Part shown: positions 1-8,860 of the stretch, piece after piece | Layout of the letters: the number at the start of each line of letters is the position of its first letter | Position numbering within the stretch: position 1 is the stretch's first letter | Source: Lederbergia graminis | GTDB lineage: Bacteria > Bacillota > Bacilli > Bacillales > Bacillaceae_C | Direction: 5' to 3' | NCBI RefSeq assembly: GCF_042655485.1 | Contig: NZ_JBHSMC010000001.1 | Location: forward strand, 1 to 64,000 | Length of the DNA: 64,000 bases | Notes under the pieces: generated by a model | Seen by the model: the letters and a program-made list of their open reading frames with translations, nothing else | What the model was told of the DNA's origin: nothing | Database searches by the model: none | Program-made: the position numbers and the translations under genes

Positions 1-29
1 CCCAAAAATCTATATTACAAAATATTGAG

Positions 30-164
30 TGGGAGCCTTGACAGTTTCGTTCATATCAGGAGGCTCATTAGCCGCCCGCGGAAAGCGAAGTGTATTTCCG
101 AAGCGGTATAGCTATACTTACATTGTTCGGATTTACATCCAGGTCAAATCGTTTTGTCCCAGCC
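30..164. repeat. Degenerate GC-rich intergenic repeat
   Basis: This 188-base gene-free stretch at the window edge carries a GC-rich core, GCCCGCGGAAAGCGA at 74-88, in otherwise AT-rich DNA. It ends in TTTTGTCCCAGCC near 164. The same 15-base core lies inside the three 189-bp elements elsewhere in the window, but the flanks differ, so this is a different or decayed repeat. Similar GC-rich intergenic repeats are familiar in Bacillaceae genomes. No terminal inverted repeat or target duplication could be made out, and no coding region is credible. Confidence 0.5.
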
Positions 165-188
165 ACTTTCATTCACAATAAGAGATTT

Positions 189-770
189 TTATTTTTCGTT
201 ATTAGTATCTTGTATCCAATTTTCTACCCATGCTTCTGCTTCTTTCCAGTTGTATACGCGTATTACCTTTTCTGGTGCAGGTTTGCGGTTGTAGGGTGTG
301 TCGAATAGGATGACGGGGATTTGTAGCTCTTCTGCAATAGCAACTGCATTATCATGCTTATCCTCAAAAAATAAATCAATATGATGTTTTTGAGCGGTTG
401 CGACTTTATCGTGCGAGCCGATTAGCTCAATATGATGATAATTGATTTCGTTTTGCTTAAACCAATTTTGTGTTACGTCTAATAGATTAGGGGTGCGAGC
501 ACTTATAAAATATAATTCATAGTTTTGAACCCATCTAGATAAAACAGGTTTTGCACCCTCTGCTAGTGGCGATTCTGCATAAATTCTAGGCTCTGTATCG
601 ATAAACCATTGAATAACTTTATCTTTTGGTAGATTTAAAGCTGCATCAATTTCATATTCTGTTAAGTCATCCAGTGTAATATTTAATCCAAAATCTTCAT
701 TTATAAAAGGAACTAATGAAGTAGGGCAAGTAACGGTTCCATCTATGTCAATTCCAAAACGTTTCTGCAT
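189..770 (-). CDS. yqfW: HAD-family 5'(3')-deoxyribonucleotidase-like protein YqfW
   Basis: A 193-residue cytosolic HAD-superfamily phosphatase of the NT5C (5'(3')-deoxyribonucleotidase) type, predicted to dephosphorylate nucleotides. Motif I is at the N terminus (GIDIDGTVTCP), with the two aspartates that form and protonate the phospho-aspartyl intermediate. Motif II is the ISART segment near residue 90 and the acidic motif is LFFEDKHDNA near residue 135. Length and position beside ispG match B. subtilis YqfW. The ATG at 770 is preceded on the minus strand by a GGAG-type ribosome site. It lies downstream of ispG, separated by a hairpin. Substrate specificity is not visible in the sequence. 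Confidence 0.85.
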   Translation of the reverse strand: MQKRFGIDIDGTVTCPTSLVPFINEDFGLNITLDDLTEYEIDAALNLPKDKVIQWFIDTEPRIYAESPLAEGAKPVLSRWVQNYELYFISARTPNLLDVTQNWFKQNEINYHHIELIGSHDKVATAQKHHIDLFFEDKHDNAVAIAEELQIPVILFDTPYNRKPAPEKVIRVYNWKEAEAWVENWIQDTNNEK

Positions 771-818
771 GAATAATTTCTCCTTACTACATAATAGATT
801 TATTGTACCATAAAATAA

Positions 819-846
819 GAGGAGCTATCACCAGCGATAGCTCCTC
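819..846 (-). terminator. Probable terminator of ispG
   Basis: A perfect 11-bp stem (GAGGAGCTATC with GATAGCTCCTC, 6-base loop) lies just past the ispG stop. On the minus strand it is followed by a TTATTTTAT stretch, an imperfect U-tract. It separates ispG from yqfW. Confidence 0.65.
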
Positions 847-855
847 CAATGTTAT

Positions 856-1965
856 TTAGTTCGTAACATTTTGTTCTTCTTTTTGCTTTTTGAAATATTC
901 CGCAGCCATGATATCAATTTCTTTCTTAAGTTCTTCCACCATTGTTTCTTCTGGAACTTTTCTTACTGTTTTTCCTTTTTTAAACAATAGTCCTTCACCA
1001 CGGGCACCTGCAATCCCTATATCTGCTTCACGAGCTTCACCAGGACCATTAACTGCACAGCCTAATACGGAGACCTTAATTGGTGCTTTAATATTTTGAA
1101 TATATTCTTCCACTTCATTTGCAATACTAATTAAGTCAATCTCGATTCTTCCACATGTAGGGCATGAAACTAGTGTTGCTGCATTAGAAATTAGACCAAA
1201 TGATTTTAATAGCTCACGAGCTACTTTCACTTCTTCCACTGGATCAGCACTTAGAGAAATTCTTAATGTATTACCAATACCCTTACTTAAAATCGCGCCT
1301 AGACCAGCAGCGCTTTTTACTGTTCCAGCAAAGAGAGTACCACTTTCTGTAATACCAAGATGGAGTGGATAATCAAATGCGCGTGAAGCTTTTTCATATG
1401 CTTCGATTGCTAAATTTACATCTGAGGCTTTCATGGATACGATAATATCATGAAAATCCAATTCTTCTAGAATTTGAATATGGTGGAGGGCACTTTCAAC
1501 CATCCCATCCGCTGTTGGATATCCATATTTTTTTAGAATATGTCTTTCTAAACTTCCAGCATTAACACCGATACGAATTGGAATCCCCTTAGCTTTAGCT
1601 GCTTTTACTACAGCCTCGACTTTTTCTCGTTTACCGATATTGCCTGGGTTAATCCGAATTTTATCTGCTCCACCTTCTATTGCAATTAAAGCAAGACGAT
1701 AATCAAAATGTATATCGACTACAAGTGGGATATTAATTCTTTTCTTAATTTCAGAAATTGCGTTTGCAGCTCGTTCATCAGGGCAAGCTACACGAACGAT
1801 TTGACAACCAGCTTCTTCTAGTCGATTAATTTCATTTACTGTAGCTTCCACATCATGTGTTTTTGTCATTGTCATACTTTGTATAAAAACTTGGTCACTG
1901 CCACCAATCGTTAAATTACCAACTTTGACAGGACGAGTTTTTGTACGATGTATTATTTCACCCAA
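856..1965 (-). CDS. ispG: 4-hydroxy-3-methylbut-2-enyl-diphosphate synthase (flavodoxin) IspG
   Basis: IspG (GcpE) converts 2-C-methylerythritol 2,4-cyclodiphosphate to HMBPP, the penultimate step of the MEP isoprenoid pathway. The first enzyme of the pathway, dxs, is in the same window. The 369-residue protein has the usual bacterial length without the plant-type insertion. Its N-terminal TIM barrel is followed by a C-terminal [4Fe-4S] domain, with ligands visible as C268 and C271 (SCPTCGR) and C303 (LGCAVNGPGEA); the next conserved Glu is in GPGEA. The ATG at 1965 has a GGAG ribosome site. A sigma-A-like promoter lies at 2032-2061. Identification is secure. Confidence 0.97.
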   Translation of the reverse strand: MGEIIHRTKTRPVKVGNLTIGGSDQVFIQSMTMTKTHDVEATVNEINRLEEAGCQIVRVACPDERAANAISEIKKRINIPLVVDIHFDYRLALIAIEGGADKIRINPGNIGKREKVEAVVKAAKAKGIPIRIGVNAGSLERHILKKYGYPTADGMVESALHHIQILEELDFHDIIVSMKASDVNLAIEAYEKASRAFDYPLHLGITESGTLFAGTVKSAAGLGAILSKGIGNTLRISLSADPVEEVKVARELLKSFGLISNAATLVSCPTCGRIEIDLISIANEVEEYIQNIKAPIKVSVLGCAVNGPGEAREADIGIAGARGEGLLFKKGKTVRKVPEETMVEELKKEIDIMAAEYFKKQKEEQNVTN

Positions 1966-2031
1966 GAGTTTTCTCTCCTTTATAAAAAATGAAACATTAT
2001 CAATCTATCTTTATTTTAATAGATATAGTTT

Positions 2032-2061
2032 ATTGTAGCAGTGTTTTATATAAATTGACAA
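2032..2061 (-). promoter_or_regulatory. Candidate sigma-A promoter of ispG
   Basis: Read on the minus strand, TTGTCA (2061-2056) and TACAAT (2037-2032) are 18 bases apart, about 65 bases upstream of the ispG start. Both hexamers are one base from consensus and the spacing is one base over optimal. Confidence 0.5.
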
Positions 2062-2062
2062 C

Positions 2063-2096
2063 ACAATGAGTAGTAATTATGTTTACTACTCATTGT
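2063..2096 (-). terminator. Hairpin at the end of yqfZ
   Basis: A perfect 14-bp inverted repeat (ACAATGAGTAGTAA with TTACTACTCATTGT, 6-base loop) contains the yqfZ stop codon. It lacks a clear run of T on either strand, so it may be a weak terminator or a 3'-end stabiliser rather than a classical intrinsic terminator. Confidence 0.5.
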
Positions 2097-2409
2097 ACGT
2101 AGGGAATTTATAACTTTTTCCAATTTGAATTTGCTCTGGTTTTATACCTTCATTCATTTTTTCAAAGTCTGTTACAAGTTGATCGATTGATACTGGAATT
2201 GGTCCTTGCTGGATTTTCTCCATGACAGAAATCACTGTATCACCAGGAAGTATCTTAATAATTTCATATGTTGGGTCTTCAATTTGAACTGGATTGTTTA
2301 CTGCAATAGATTGTTGTGCCGAACTTGTAGGGAGTGTACCAGCAGTTAAATCATAATAGATGGCATACATTGTTATGATTGCTGCGAATAGAACGAAAAC
2401 TCTTTTCAT
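2086..2409 (-). CDS. yqfZ: LysM-domain membrane-anchored protein YqfZ
   Basis: A 107-residue protein with one N-terminal hydrophobic segment (about residues 4-20, signal anchor or signal peptide). A single LysM-like domain follows at about residues 49-105, recognisable from YEIIKILPGDTVISVMEKI and a closing QIQIGKSYKFPTY. LysM domains bind peptidoglycan N-acetylglucosamine, so an extracytoplasmic, wall-associated role is likely but unproven. Length and place next to ispG match B. subtilis YqfZ. It is codirectional with ispG but has its own hairpin, so it may be a separate transcript. Confidence 0.8.
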   Translation of the reverse strand: MKRVFVLFAAIITMYAIYYDLTAGTLPTSSAQQSIAVNNPVQIEDPTYEIIKILPGDTVISVMEKIQQGPIPVSIDQLVTDFEKMNEGIKPEQIQIGKSYKFPTYNE

Positions 2410-2469
2410 TATTATCCCGCCTCTTCCTATTATATATTATGCATATGAAGAGAACGGTCATAATATGTC

Positions 2470-2973
2470 CTATTTTTTTGTTACTGGCATCTTGTTAATG
2501 CTTGCATAAATATAGAAAAACGTTAATGCTAAGTCAATGAAAAATCCATACGGAATAGTAAAGGGGAGAAGTGGCTCCAATCCAAAAATAATAGTTGGTA
2601 GGGTGATGCTATATGCTGTTAATCGCCAACTTAATCGATATGGTAGTTTCCGTTTTAATAGATTTGCTAATCCTTTTGCTATATACGCTAATATAGATAC
2701 TTTTAGAAATAAGATTCCTGTATTCAACACAAACATAAAGAAAATGAAGATGGGTAGCATAATTGCTACACTTCCAGCATCGAAATCTGGTATAAGATTA
2801 GTTGAATCTTTTTCAATAATAATGGAATTAATCAGTGATGGTACAAAGTATATACAAATAAGAATAAATACGTATTGAATTGTTTTTCCAATACTTAGAA
2901 ACCTAAACTTAGCGATATCCGTAAAAGAATATAAGCTTTTATAAAATATCTGTAAGAGCGAAATGTTTCTCAC
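2470..2973 (-). CDS. yqgB: DUF1189 integral membrane protein YqgB (short form)
   Basis: A hydrophobic protein with about four membrane segments. Its N-terminal motif (FYKSLYSFTDIAKFRF, followed by GKTIQYVFIL) is typical of DUF1189/YqgB. Members are usually near 250 residues with an extracytoplasmic domain between the first two helices; here that stretch is only about 30 residues, so the protein is unusually short (167). The frame opens at a TTG at 3000, but GTG at 2973 is preferred because an AGAAGGA ribosome site lies 9 bases before it and the family starts close to FYKSL. Function is unknown. Confidence 0.7.
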   Translation of the reverse strand: MRNISLLQIFYKSLYSFTDIAKFRFLSIGKTIQYVFILICIYFVPSLINSIIIEKDSTNLIPDFDAGSVAIMLPIFIFFMFVLNTGILFLKVSILAYIAKGLANLLKRKLPYRLSWRLTAYSITLPTIIFGLEPLLPFTIPYGFFIDLALTFFYIYASINKMPVTKK

Positions 2974-3091
2974 TATATCACGTCCTTCTCTTGCTACCAA
3001 TAGTGTAGATGGATTAATAGTTATTTTTCAAGTTTTTAATAGACAATTTCTTTATTTGAGATTCAATTTTTAACAGGATGGTGACATTTGT

Positions 3092-3577
3092 ATGGAAATA
3101 TTGTATTGGATACTTGTGATAGCTTTAATTGTTGTTGCGTTTGTTGGGCTAGTTTACCCAGTAATACCTAGTGTTCTCTTCCTATTAGGAGCGTACATTC
3201 TTTATGGTTTTTTATTTAGTTTTTCTGATTTGAGTTGGCTATTTTGGACGATTCAAATTTTGTTCGTCATTTTATTATTTATTGCAGATCACTTTGCTAA
3301 TTTATATAGTGTAAAGAAATTCGGTGGTTCCAAAGCGGGAATATGGGGAAGTACGATAGGATTAATATTTGGCCCATTCATTATTCCAGCGTTCGGTATA
3401 CTACTAGGTCCTTTTATCGGGGCAATAGCTGGAGAATTACTAGTAAATCGTACAAACTGGAAGGAAGCAATAAAGATAGGGATAGGATCTGTAGTAGGGT
3501 TTATTAGTAGTGTTGCTGTAAAGGCGGTAGTTCAATTTATTATGGTTGCATACTTTTTATTTCAAGTTTGGAAATAG
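3092..3577 (+). CDS. yqgC: DUF456 membrane protein YqgC
   Basis: A 161-residue, very hydrophobic protein with four to five predicted membrane segments. The glycine-rich core GGSKAGIWGSTIGLIFGPFI and the GPFIGAIAGELL segment are the hallmark of the DUF456 family. It lies immediately upstream of sodA, as in B. subtilis. The ATG at 3092 follows an AGGATGG ribosome site. No enzymatic motif is visible and the function is unknown. Confidence 0.82.
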   Translation: MEILYWILVIALIVVAFVGLVYPVIPSVLFLLGAYILYGFLFSFSDLSWLFWTIQILFVILLFIADHFANLYSVKKFGGSKAGIWGSTIGLIFGPFIIPAFGILLGPFIGAIAGELLVNRTNWKEAIKIGIGSVVGFISSVAVKAVVQFIMVAYFLFQVWK

Positions 3578-3678
3578 TAAGCAAAAAATTTGAATACAGC
3601 CACCATTTTTGATAATCTGAATGTGTAATGAAGAATCGTGGAACGATTCAAAATTATTACATAGGGAGGAATTTAATA

Positions 3679-4287
3679 ATGGCTTATGAATTACCGCAAT
3701 TACCTTATGGTTATGATGCATTAGAGCCTCATATCGATAAGGAAACAATGAACATTCACCACACAAAACATCACAACACATATGTTACTAATTTAAACAA
3801 GGCGCTAGAAGGACATGAAGATTTAGCAAGTAAATCTGTAGAAGAATTAATTGCTAACCTTGATGCAGTGCCTGAATCCATCCGTACTGCGGTAAGAAAT
3901 AATGGTGGGGGTCATGCAAACCATTCATTATTCTGGACTCTTCTTTCTCCTAATGGCGGAGGTGCACCAAGCGGATCACTTGCTGAAGCAATCAATAACA
4001 AATTTGGTAGCTTTGATACATTTAAAGAAGAATTCCAAGCTGCAGGTGCTGGCCGTTTCGGTTCAGGATGGGCATGGCTTGTAGTAAATAATGGAGAGCT
4101 AGAAATTACAAGCACTCCAAACCAAGATAGCCCACTATCTGAAGGAAAAACTCCAATCTTGGGTCTTGATGTCTGGGAGCATGCTTACTACTTAAAATAT
4201 CAAAACCGTCGTCCTGAGTATATGAGCGCATTCTGGAACGTTGTAAACTGGGATGAAGTTCAAAAACTTTACGACGCAGCAAAATAA
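3679..4287 (+). CDS. sodA: Superoxide dismutase [Mn] SodA
   Basis: Cytosolic manganese superoxide dismutase, 202 residues, converting superoxide to peroxide and oxygen. All four metal ligands are present: H27, H82 (GGGHANH), D164 and H168 (DVWEHAYYLKYQ). The C-terminal signature and GSGWAWL are of the Mn/Fe family. The open frame begins at 3628, but the ATG at 3679 is the true start: it follows a GGGAGGA ribosome site by 8 bases and gives the family's normal N terminus (MAYELPQLPYGYDALEP). A strong terminator follows, so sodA is probably monocistronic or the end of a yqgC-sodA transcript. Confidence 0.97.
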   Translation: MAYELPQLPYGYDALEPHIDKETMNIHHTKHHNTYVTNLNKALEGHEDLASKSVEELIANLDAVPESIRTAVRNNGGGHANHSLFWTLLSPNGGGAPSGSLAEAINNKFGSFDTFKEEFQAAGAGRFGSGWAWLVVNNGELEITSTPNQDSPLSEGKTPILGLDVWEHAYYLKYQNRRPEYMSAFWNVVNWDEVQKLYDAAK

Positions 4288-4309
4288 ATAAGTGAATACT
4301 ATAAAAAAA

Positions 4310-4341
4310 ACGGGTTACTTTTTTAAGTAACTCGTTTTTTT
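4310..4341 (+). terminator. Intrinsic terminator of sodA
   Basis: An 11-bp stem (ACGGGTTACTT with AAGTAACTCGT, one G-U pair) is followed by seven T residues, 22 bases past the sodA stop. Confidence 0.9.
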
Positions 4342-4397
4342 ATAGAATAATTCTCCTTACTTCACTAATGATAAATAGAAGTAAAGGGGAGTAGTGT

Positions 4398-5609
4398 ATG
4401 ATTAATTTCAAAAAAATGTTCAGTGAAATTGAAATATCTCGTGATTTAATTCTATTACTTACAATTGGTGGTTTATACGCTTTAAGTATTGCATTATCTA
4501 ATACGTTTGTTAACGTATATCTTTGGAAACAGTCGAAGGATTTCATGGACCTAGCTATATACAACCTCTCTAGTACAATAATGCAACCAATCACTTTTTT
4601 TGTCGCAGGTAGATGGGCAAAGAAAATAGATCGGGTCATTGTTCTTCGACTAGGGGTTGTTTTCTTATCATTATTTTTCATTGCAGTTCTTGTTTTTGGT
4701 GAACGTGCATCTAGCTTTTTAATCATACTTGGCGCCTTACTTGGTATTGGATATGGCTTTTATTGGCTAGCATTTAATGTACTTACATTTGAGATTACTG
4801 AACCAGATACACGTGATTTTTTTAATGGTTTTATGGGGGCTTTAAGTTCTATCGGTGGAATTATTGGACCAATATCAGCAGGTTTCATCATCACACGCTT
4901 TGCTTCCAACATAGGTTACACTTTAATCTTCTCTATTTCGTTAGGGTTATTTGTAGCGGCAGTTGTGACTAGCTTATATTTAAAAAGAAGACCTTCTTCG
5001 GGCCAATACTTAATCAAAAGGATTTATCAAGAAAGAAAAAAGAATATAAACTGGAAATTGATTACAAATGCACATCTGGTACAAGGTCTTAGGGAAGGTA
5101 CATTTCTATTTGTTATTTCTGTTTTTGTCTTTATCAAAACAAATAATGAACTTGCACTAGGTACTTTTGGTCTTTTACATGCAGGAATGTCCTTTATTAT
5201 GTTTTCATTAGCAACAAAACTGATAAAAAAGGAAAAACGGAAAAAAGTCATGCTATTCGGTGGTATCGTATTATATGCAGCCATTTATTTAATCGTATTT
5301 GACCCTACATACACGAGGCTGTTAATCTATGCAACGATAATCGGACTTGCCTATCCACTTATGCTTGTTCCATATTCATCTATGACTTTTGATGTGATAG
5401 GGAAGGCTTGGAAGCCTGCTGAAATGAGAATAGAATATATAGTTGTAAGAGAAGCATTTCTAAACACCGGAAGAATCATTTCTATCTTAATTTTCATTGG
5501 TGCAATCTACTTTTTTCCAGCAGAAAAAAGTATACCAATTCTTTTACTTATATTAGGATTAGGGCATACGTTAGCTGCATTTTTATTATTAAAATTAAAG
5601 CCCCAATAA
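4398..5609 (+). CDS. yqgE: Major facilitator superfamily transporter YqgE
   Basis: A 403-residue integral membrane protein with about twelve predicted helices in two halves joined by a basic loop (LKRRPSSGQYLIKRIYQERKKN, here described only by its ends: near residues 196-217). The helix pattern and the position between sodA and pbpA match B. subtilis YqgE, an MFS protein of unknown substrate. The ATG at 4398 has a GGGGAG ribosome site. Nothing in the sequence identifies the solute; efflux is a guess from family membership. Confidence 0.82.
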   Translation: MINFKKMFSEIEISRDLILLLTIGGLYALSIALSNTFVNVYLWKQSKDFMDLAIYNLSSTIMQPITFFVAGRWAKKIDRVIVLRLGVVFLSLFFIAVLVFGERASSFLIILGALLGIGYGFYWLAFNVLTFEITEPDTRDFFNGFMGALSSIGGIIGPISAGFIITRFASNIGYTLIFSISLGLFVAAVVTSLYLKRRPSSGQYLIKRIYQERKKNINWKLITNAHLVQGLREGTFLFVISVFVFIKTNNELALGTFGLLHAGMSFIMFSLATKLIKKEKRKKVMLFGGIVLYAAIYLIVFDPTYTRLLIYATIIGLAYPLMLVPYSSMTFDVIGKAWKPAEMRIEYIVVREAFLNTGRIISILIFIGAIYFFPAEKSIPILLLILGLGHTLAAFLLLKLKPQ

Positions 5610-5689
5610 GGATAGTTGATATTTAAGTGTAGAAAAGTAGCCATTTTTCTTTTACAATGGAGGTATGAAGGCGAAGGGATTGATCCGCT

Positions 5690-7801
5690 TTGAAAAAAAA
5701 GAATAAGAATAAAACTCATGTTCCGTTTCGTATGAACATGTTGTTTTTTGTTGTATTTGTTTTATTTTCATTATTAATTCTCCGATTGGGTTTTGTCCAA
5801 ATTGTGAATGGGGAAGATGCAAAGAGACAAATTGAACGGACAGATGATGTGACAGTAAGCACTTCAGTACCTAGGGGAATCATTTATGACCGTAATCATA
5901 CTCAAGTAGTGAGTAATGAGCCACAAAGAGCTATTATGTATACAGCTCCAAAGAAATTTGATCAGAAACAAACACTTGAAACTGCTGAAAAGTTAGCACA
6001 AATGATTGAAAAGGATACCGGTAGCATTACACATCGGGATAAAGTTGACTTTTGGTTAATGAAACATCCAGAAGAAGCACTAGCAAAAGTAACTGAGGAA
6101 GAACTAGACTCACTAGAGAGTAATGAAATATATAAATTACAGCGCGAACGAGTTACAGATGAAGAGTTAGCTTCCCTAACGGATGACGAGTTAGAAGTTT
6201 TGGCTATTTATCGAGAGATGACAAGTGGATATGCTCTAGATCCACAATTTATTAAGAATAAAGATGTAACATTAGAGGAACTTGCTGTTGTGAGTGAACA
6301 TTTATATATGCTCCCAGGTGTAGATACAACAATGGATTGGGATCGTACATACTTATATGGAGATTCTTTGAAAACAATTTTAGGTATTGTAAAGCCAGGT
6401 TTACCAGCTGAGAAGCTTGATTATTATGAAGCAAGAGGTTACAGTCGTAATGATCGAGTAGGAGTAAGTTATATTGAAATGCAATATGAAGATGTCCTTC
6501 GAGGACAAAAAGAAAAAACAAAGAATATAACAAGATCTGGAGAGGTCCTTGAAAAAGAACTACTTCAAGAAGGTCAACGTGGGAAAGATCTCGTACTGTC
6601 TATGGACATGGAATTACAAATGGAAATTGATAAAATTATTGAAGAAGAATTAAAAGCTTCAAAAGAGAAACCAGGCACTAATTTGTTAGATCGTGCATTT
6701 GTGACAGTGATGGACCCTCATACAGGAGAAATACTTGCGTTATCAGGTAAGCAATATTCATTAGATGAGGATACCAATGAATATACCTTTAAAGACTTTG
6801 CTGCTGGGAATTTTACGACAGCATATGTACCAGGATCAGCCATAAAAGGTGCTACGGTTTTATCGGGCTACATGACTGGAGTTATTAAACCTGGCTCATA
6901 CTTGATTGATGAACCAATTGTACTCCCAAGTACACCTACTATGAGTTCATGGTTTAATTCTAGTAGAAAAATGAACATTAATGATACGTATGCGATTGTA
7001 CGTTCTTCTAACTCTTACATGTTTAAACTTGCAATAGCTATGGGTGATGGACAGTATAAGCCTGGCCAATTAATTATGGATAAAATAAAGTCATTTAATC
7101 AAATGCGCTATCACTTTAGCCAATTTGGTTTAGGAATTAGAACCGGAATTGATCTTCCTGGGGAACAGATAGGGTATAAAGGAAATATTGAAGAAGCGGT
7201 AGCAGGTAACGCTTTACACTTTGCTATTGGACAATATGATTCCTATACAACGTTACAGCTTGCTCAATATATTTCCACGATTGCAAATGGCGGTTACCGC
7301 ATGGAACCTCATGTAGTGAAGGAGATTCGTGAACCGGGCGATGGAGATGGTACACTCGGTCCGATAGTGAAGGAAATTCAGCCGAAAGTATTAAATCGTA
7401 TTGATGCAACAGATAAAGAAATTGAACACGTGCAAAATGCGATGTGGGGTGTATTTCATAATAATTCTATCGGTACAGGTCGTGCTTTTGATGCTGAACC
7501 ATATCGTAAATATCGTGCTGCTGGTAAAACAGGAACAGCTGAGACATATGATCAAGGTAAAAAAGTATGGAATTTGACACTTGTCGGCTATGCACCATTT
7601 GAAAACCCGGAAATCGCATTTTCAGTTGTCGTTCCTTCAGCTTATCTTGATGGGTATAATGATACTGGAATCAACTCATTAATTGGAAAAAGAGTTCTAA
7701 AAGCATATTTTGATTTAAAAGCAGAACGAGCAAATAACAATGCAGATTCTAATGAAGATGATGAAACATCTGATAATCAAGAAGAAAATAATGAAAATTA
7801 A
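5690..7801 (+). CDS. pbpA: Penicillin-binding protein 2A (class B transpeptidase)
   Basis: A 703-residue class B PBP that cross-links peptidoglycan during lateral wall growth. One N-terminal membrane anchor (about residues 15-35) is followed by the PBP dimerisation domain (RGIIYDRN near residue 60). The C-terminal transpeptidase contains SAIK with the nucleophilic serine (near 384), SSNS as the SxN box (near 443) and KTGTAE (near 609). An acidic Asn/Glu/Asp-rich tail ends the protein. The start is a TTG at 5690 with AAGGGA 10 bases before it. In B. subtilis the pst phosphate operon follows pbpA; it is absent here. Confidence 0.93.
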   Translation: MKKKNKNKTHVPFRMNMLFFVVFVLFSLLILRLGFVQIVNGEDAKRQIERTDDVTVSTSVPRGIIYDRNHTQVVSNEPQRAIMYTAPKKFDQKQTLETAEKLAQMIEKDTGSITHRDKVDFWLMKHPEEALAKVTEEELDSLESNEIYKLQRERVTDEELASLTDDELEVLAIYREMTSGYALDPQFIKNKDVTLEELAVVSEHLYMLPGVDTTMDWDRTYLYGDSLKTILGIVKPGLPAEKLDYYEARGYSRNDRVGVSYIEMQYEDVLRGQKEKTKNITRSGEVLEKELLQEGQRGKDLVLSMDMELQMEIDKIIEEELKASKEKPGTNLLDRAFVTVMDPHTGEILALSGKQYSLDEDTNEYTFKDFAAGNFTTAYVPGSAIKGATVLSGYMTGVIKPGSYLIDEPIVLPSTPTMSSWFNSSRKMNINDTYAIVRSSNSYMFKLAIAMGDGQYKPGQLIMDKIKSFNQMRYHFSQFGLGIRTGIDLPGEQIGYKGNIEEAVAGNALHFAIGQYDSYTTLQLAQYISTIANGGYRMEPHVVKEIREPGDGDGTLGPIVKEIQPKVLNRIDATDKEIEHVQNAMWGVFHNNSIGTGRAFDAEPYRKYRAAGKTGTAETYDQGKKVWNLTLVGYAPFENPEIAFSVVVPSAYLDGYNDTGINSLIGKRVLKAYFDLKAERANNNADSNEDDETSDNQEENNEN

Positions 7802-7803
7802 AA

Positions 7804-7830
7804 AGCAGGTATTAGCTACCTGCTTTTTTC
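7804..7830. terminator. Bidirectional terminator between pbpA and yqzC
   Basis: AGCAGGTA (7804-7811, boundaries within one base) pairs with TACCTGCT, with T-runs on both strands. It serves convergent pbpA and yqzC, and the yqzC stop codon lies inside it. Confidence 0.85.
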
Positions 7831-8324
7831 TTTGTAATAATATTGGCAATTTCTTCTATTTCCATTGCAGTATGTAATTCATACGTTCCAACTTGAATAT
7901 AGCGTTGCAAATCTTGGTTAGCTAAATAATCATTGAATTCTTTTGCATTGTCGATAATATCAACTTCTACTAGCTGTTTACTAATATCATTGGAAGACAT
8001 ACCTGCATGAATAGTTAATATATAATGAACAGGTGTTGCTTCCTTTGTTTCTTGTTGTCCGGTTTCTTGCTCATCTGCTTTTTCTTCAATCTTTTTGTTC
8101 TCTGCTTCTTTTTGTTCTGCTACCAATGCATCATATTGAGATTTCCAATGCTTTATATCACTTTTCAATGTTTCGTATTCACTTTTTTCTATTTCTATAT
8201 AACCCGCTTTTACTTCGTGTTTATCGGAAGCTTGTTCTTCGTGGAGAAATTGTTTATAAACAAATAAAAGAATACTTGCAAGTAATAAACCGTATGCAAA
8301 TGCTCTTGTAGAATTTCGATTCAC
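7812..8324 (-). CDS. yqzC: Membrane-anchored protein with YceG/MltG-like N-terminal subdomain (YqzC-like)
   Basis: A 170-residue protein with one N-terminal membrane segment (about residues 8-26), a charged coiled-coil stretch rich in Glu and Lys (about 45-95), and a C-terminal module. That module (VHYILTIHAGMSSNDISKQL to the end) resembles the LysM-like subdomain of the YceG/MltG endolytic transglycosylase family. The catalytic MltG domain is missing, so enzymatic activity is not expected. Position and size fit B. subtilis YqzC, from memory. It is followed upstream by yqzD with only 3 bases between, so they are a two-gene operon. Confidence 0.6.
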   Translation of the reverse strand: MNRNSTRAFAYGLLLASILLFVYKQFLHEEQASDKHEVKAGYIEIEKSEYETLKSDIKHWKSQYDALVAEQKEAENKKIEEKADEQETGQQETKEATPVHYILTIHAGMSSNDISKQLVEVDIIDNAKEFNDYLANQDLQRYIQVGTYELHTAMEIEEIANIITKKKAGS

Positions 8325-8327
8325 TTA

Positions 8328-8681
8328 TTAAACCCTCCCAAATGTTTGGTGGATAATAGTTTTTACTGTTTCCAATGGTAAGGAGGATTGTTTTGAAATT
8401 TGGTGTACATTTTTTCCTTGTTTATGTAATGCAATAACAAGATTCTTTAAGATTTCGTTTGGTTCTAGTGAATTTCGAGAAATTATATCAACACCTTGCT
8501 CCATTAACAATTCTTCTTCTAATACTTTTAATCGTTTTTTTACCAAGTATTGCTCTTGTAATATGGTCATATTAAGTTGTTCTACTTCTTTTTCCAGCGA
8601 TTTAACTTTATCTGGTTGTAAGAAGGAAATAATAAAAAGGATGATGGAAGCTGCTAATAAAATAATGATAATCGTATCCAT
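8328..8681 (-). CDS. yqzD: Small membrane-anchored HTH-like protein (YqzD-like)
   Basis: A 117-residue protein. An N-terminal hydrophobic helix (about residues 2-20) is followed by a coiled coil (about 25-65). A C-terminal segment (GKNVHQISKQSSLPLETVKTII begins near 91) looks like a helix-turn-helix of the kind found in DUF2802/resolvase-like modules. The 117-residue length and position next to yqzC match my memory of B. subtilis YqzD. Function is unknown; it is translated just before yqzC (3-base gap). The ATG at 8681 follows a GAGG ribosome site. Confidence 0.55.
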   Translation of the reverse strand: MDTIIIILLAASIILFIISFLQPDKVKSLEKEVEQLNMTILQEQYLVKKRLKVLEEELLMEQGVDIISRNSLEPNEILKNLVIALHKQGKNVHQISKQSSLPLETVKTIIHQTFGRV

Positions 8682-8860
8682 GTTTCACCTCAGTTGCATG
8701 ATATATACTAGTTATACCATAGATTGCGTCTATCCTCTATGAATGATATGCTGAATCGAGTAATTCAGCAAAAATCCACTAGCATTTCTCAAAAAATAGT
8801 GCTATTATAGAAAAGTCGTATCAATAGTGTAGAATGCATTGAAGATTTGGAGGGAAATAC

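Noticed and set aside
90..308. 72-codon plus-strand frame in the left margin
   Set aside because: It overlaps yqfW on the other strand and the GC-rich repeat, has no ribosome site and no recognisable protein pattern.
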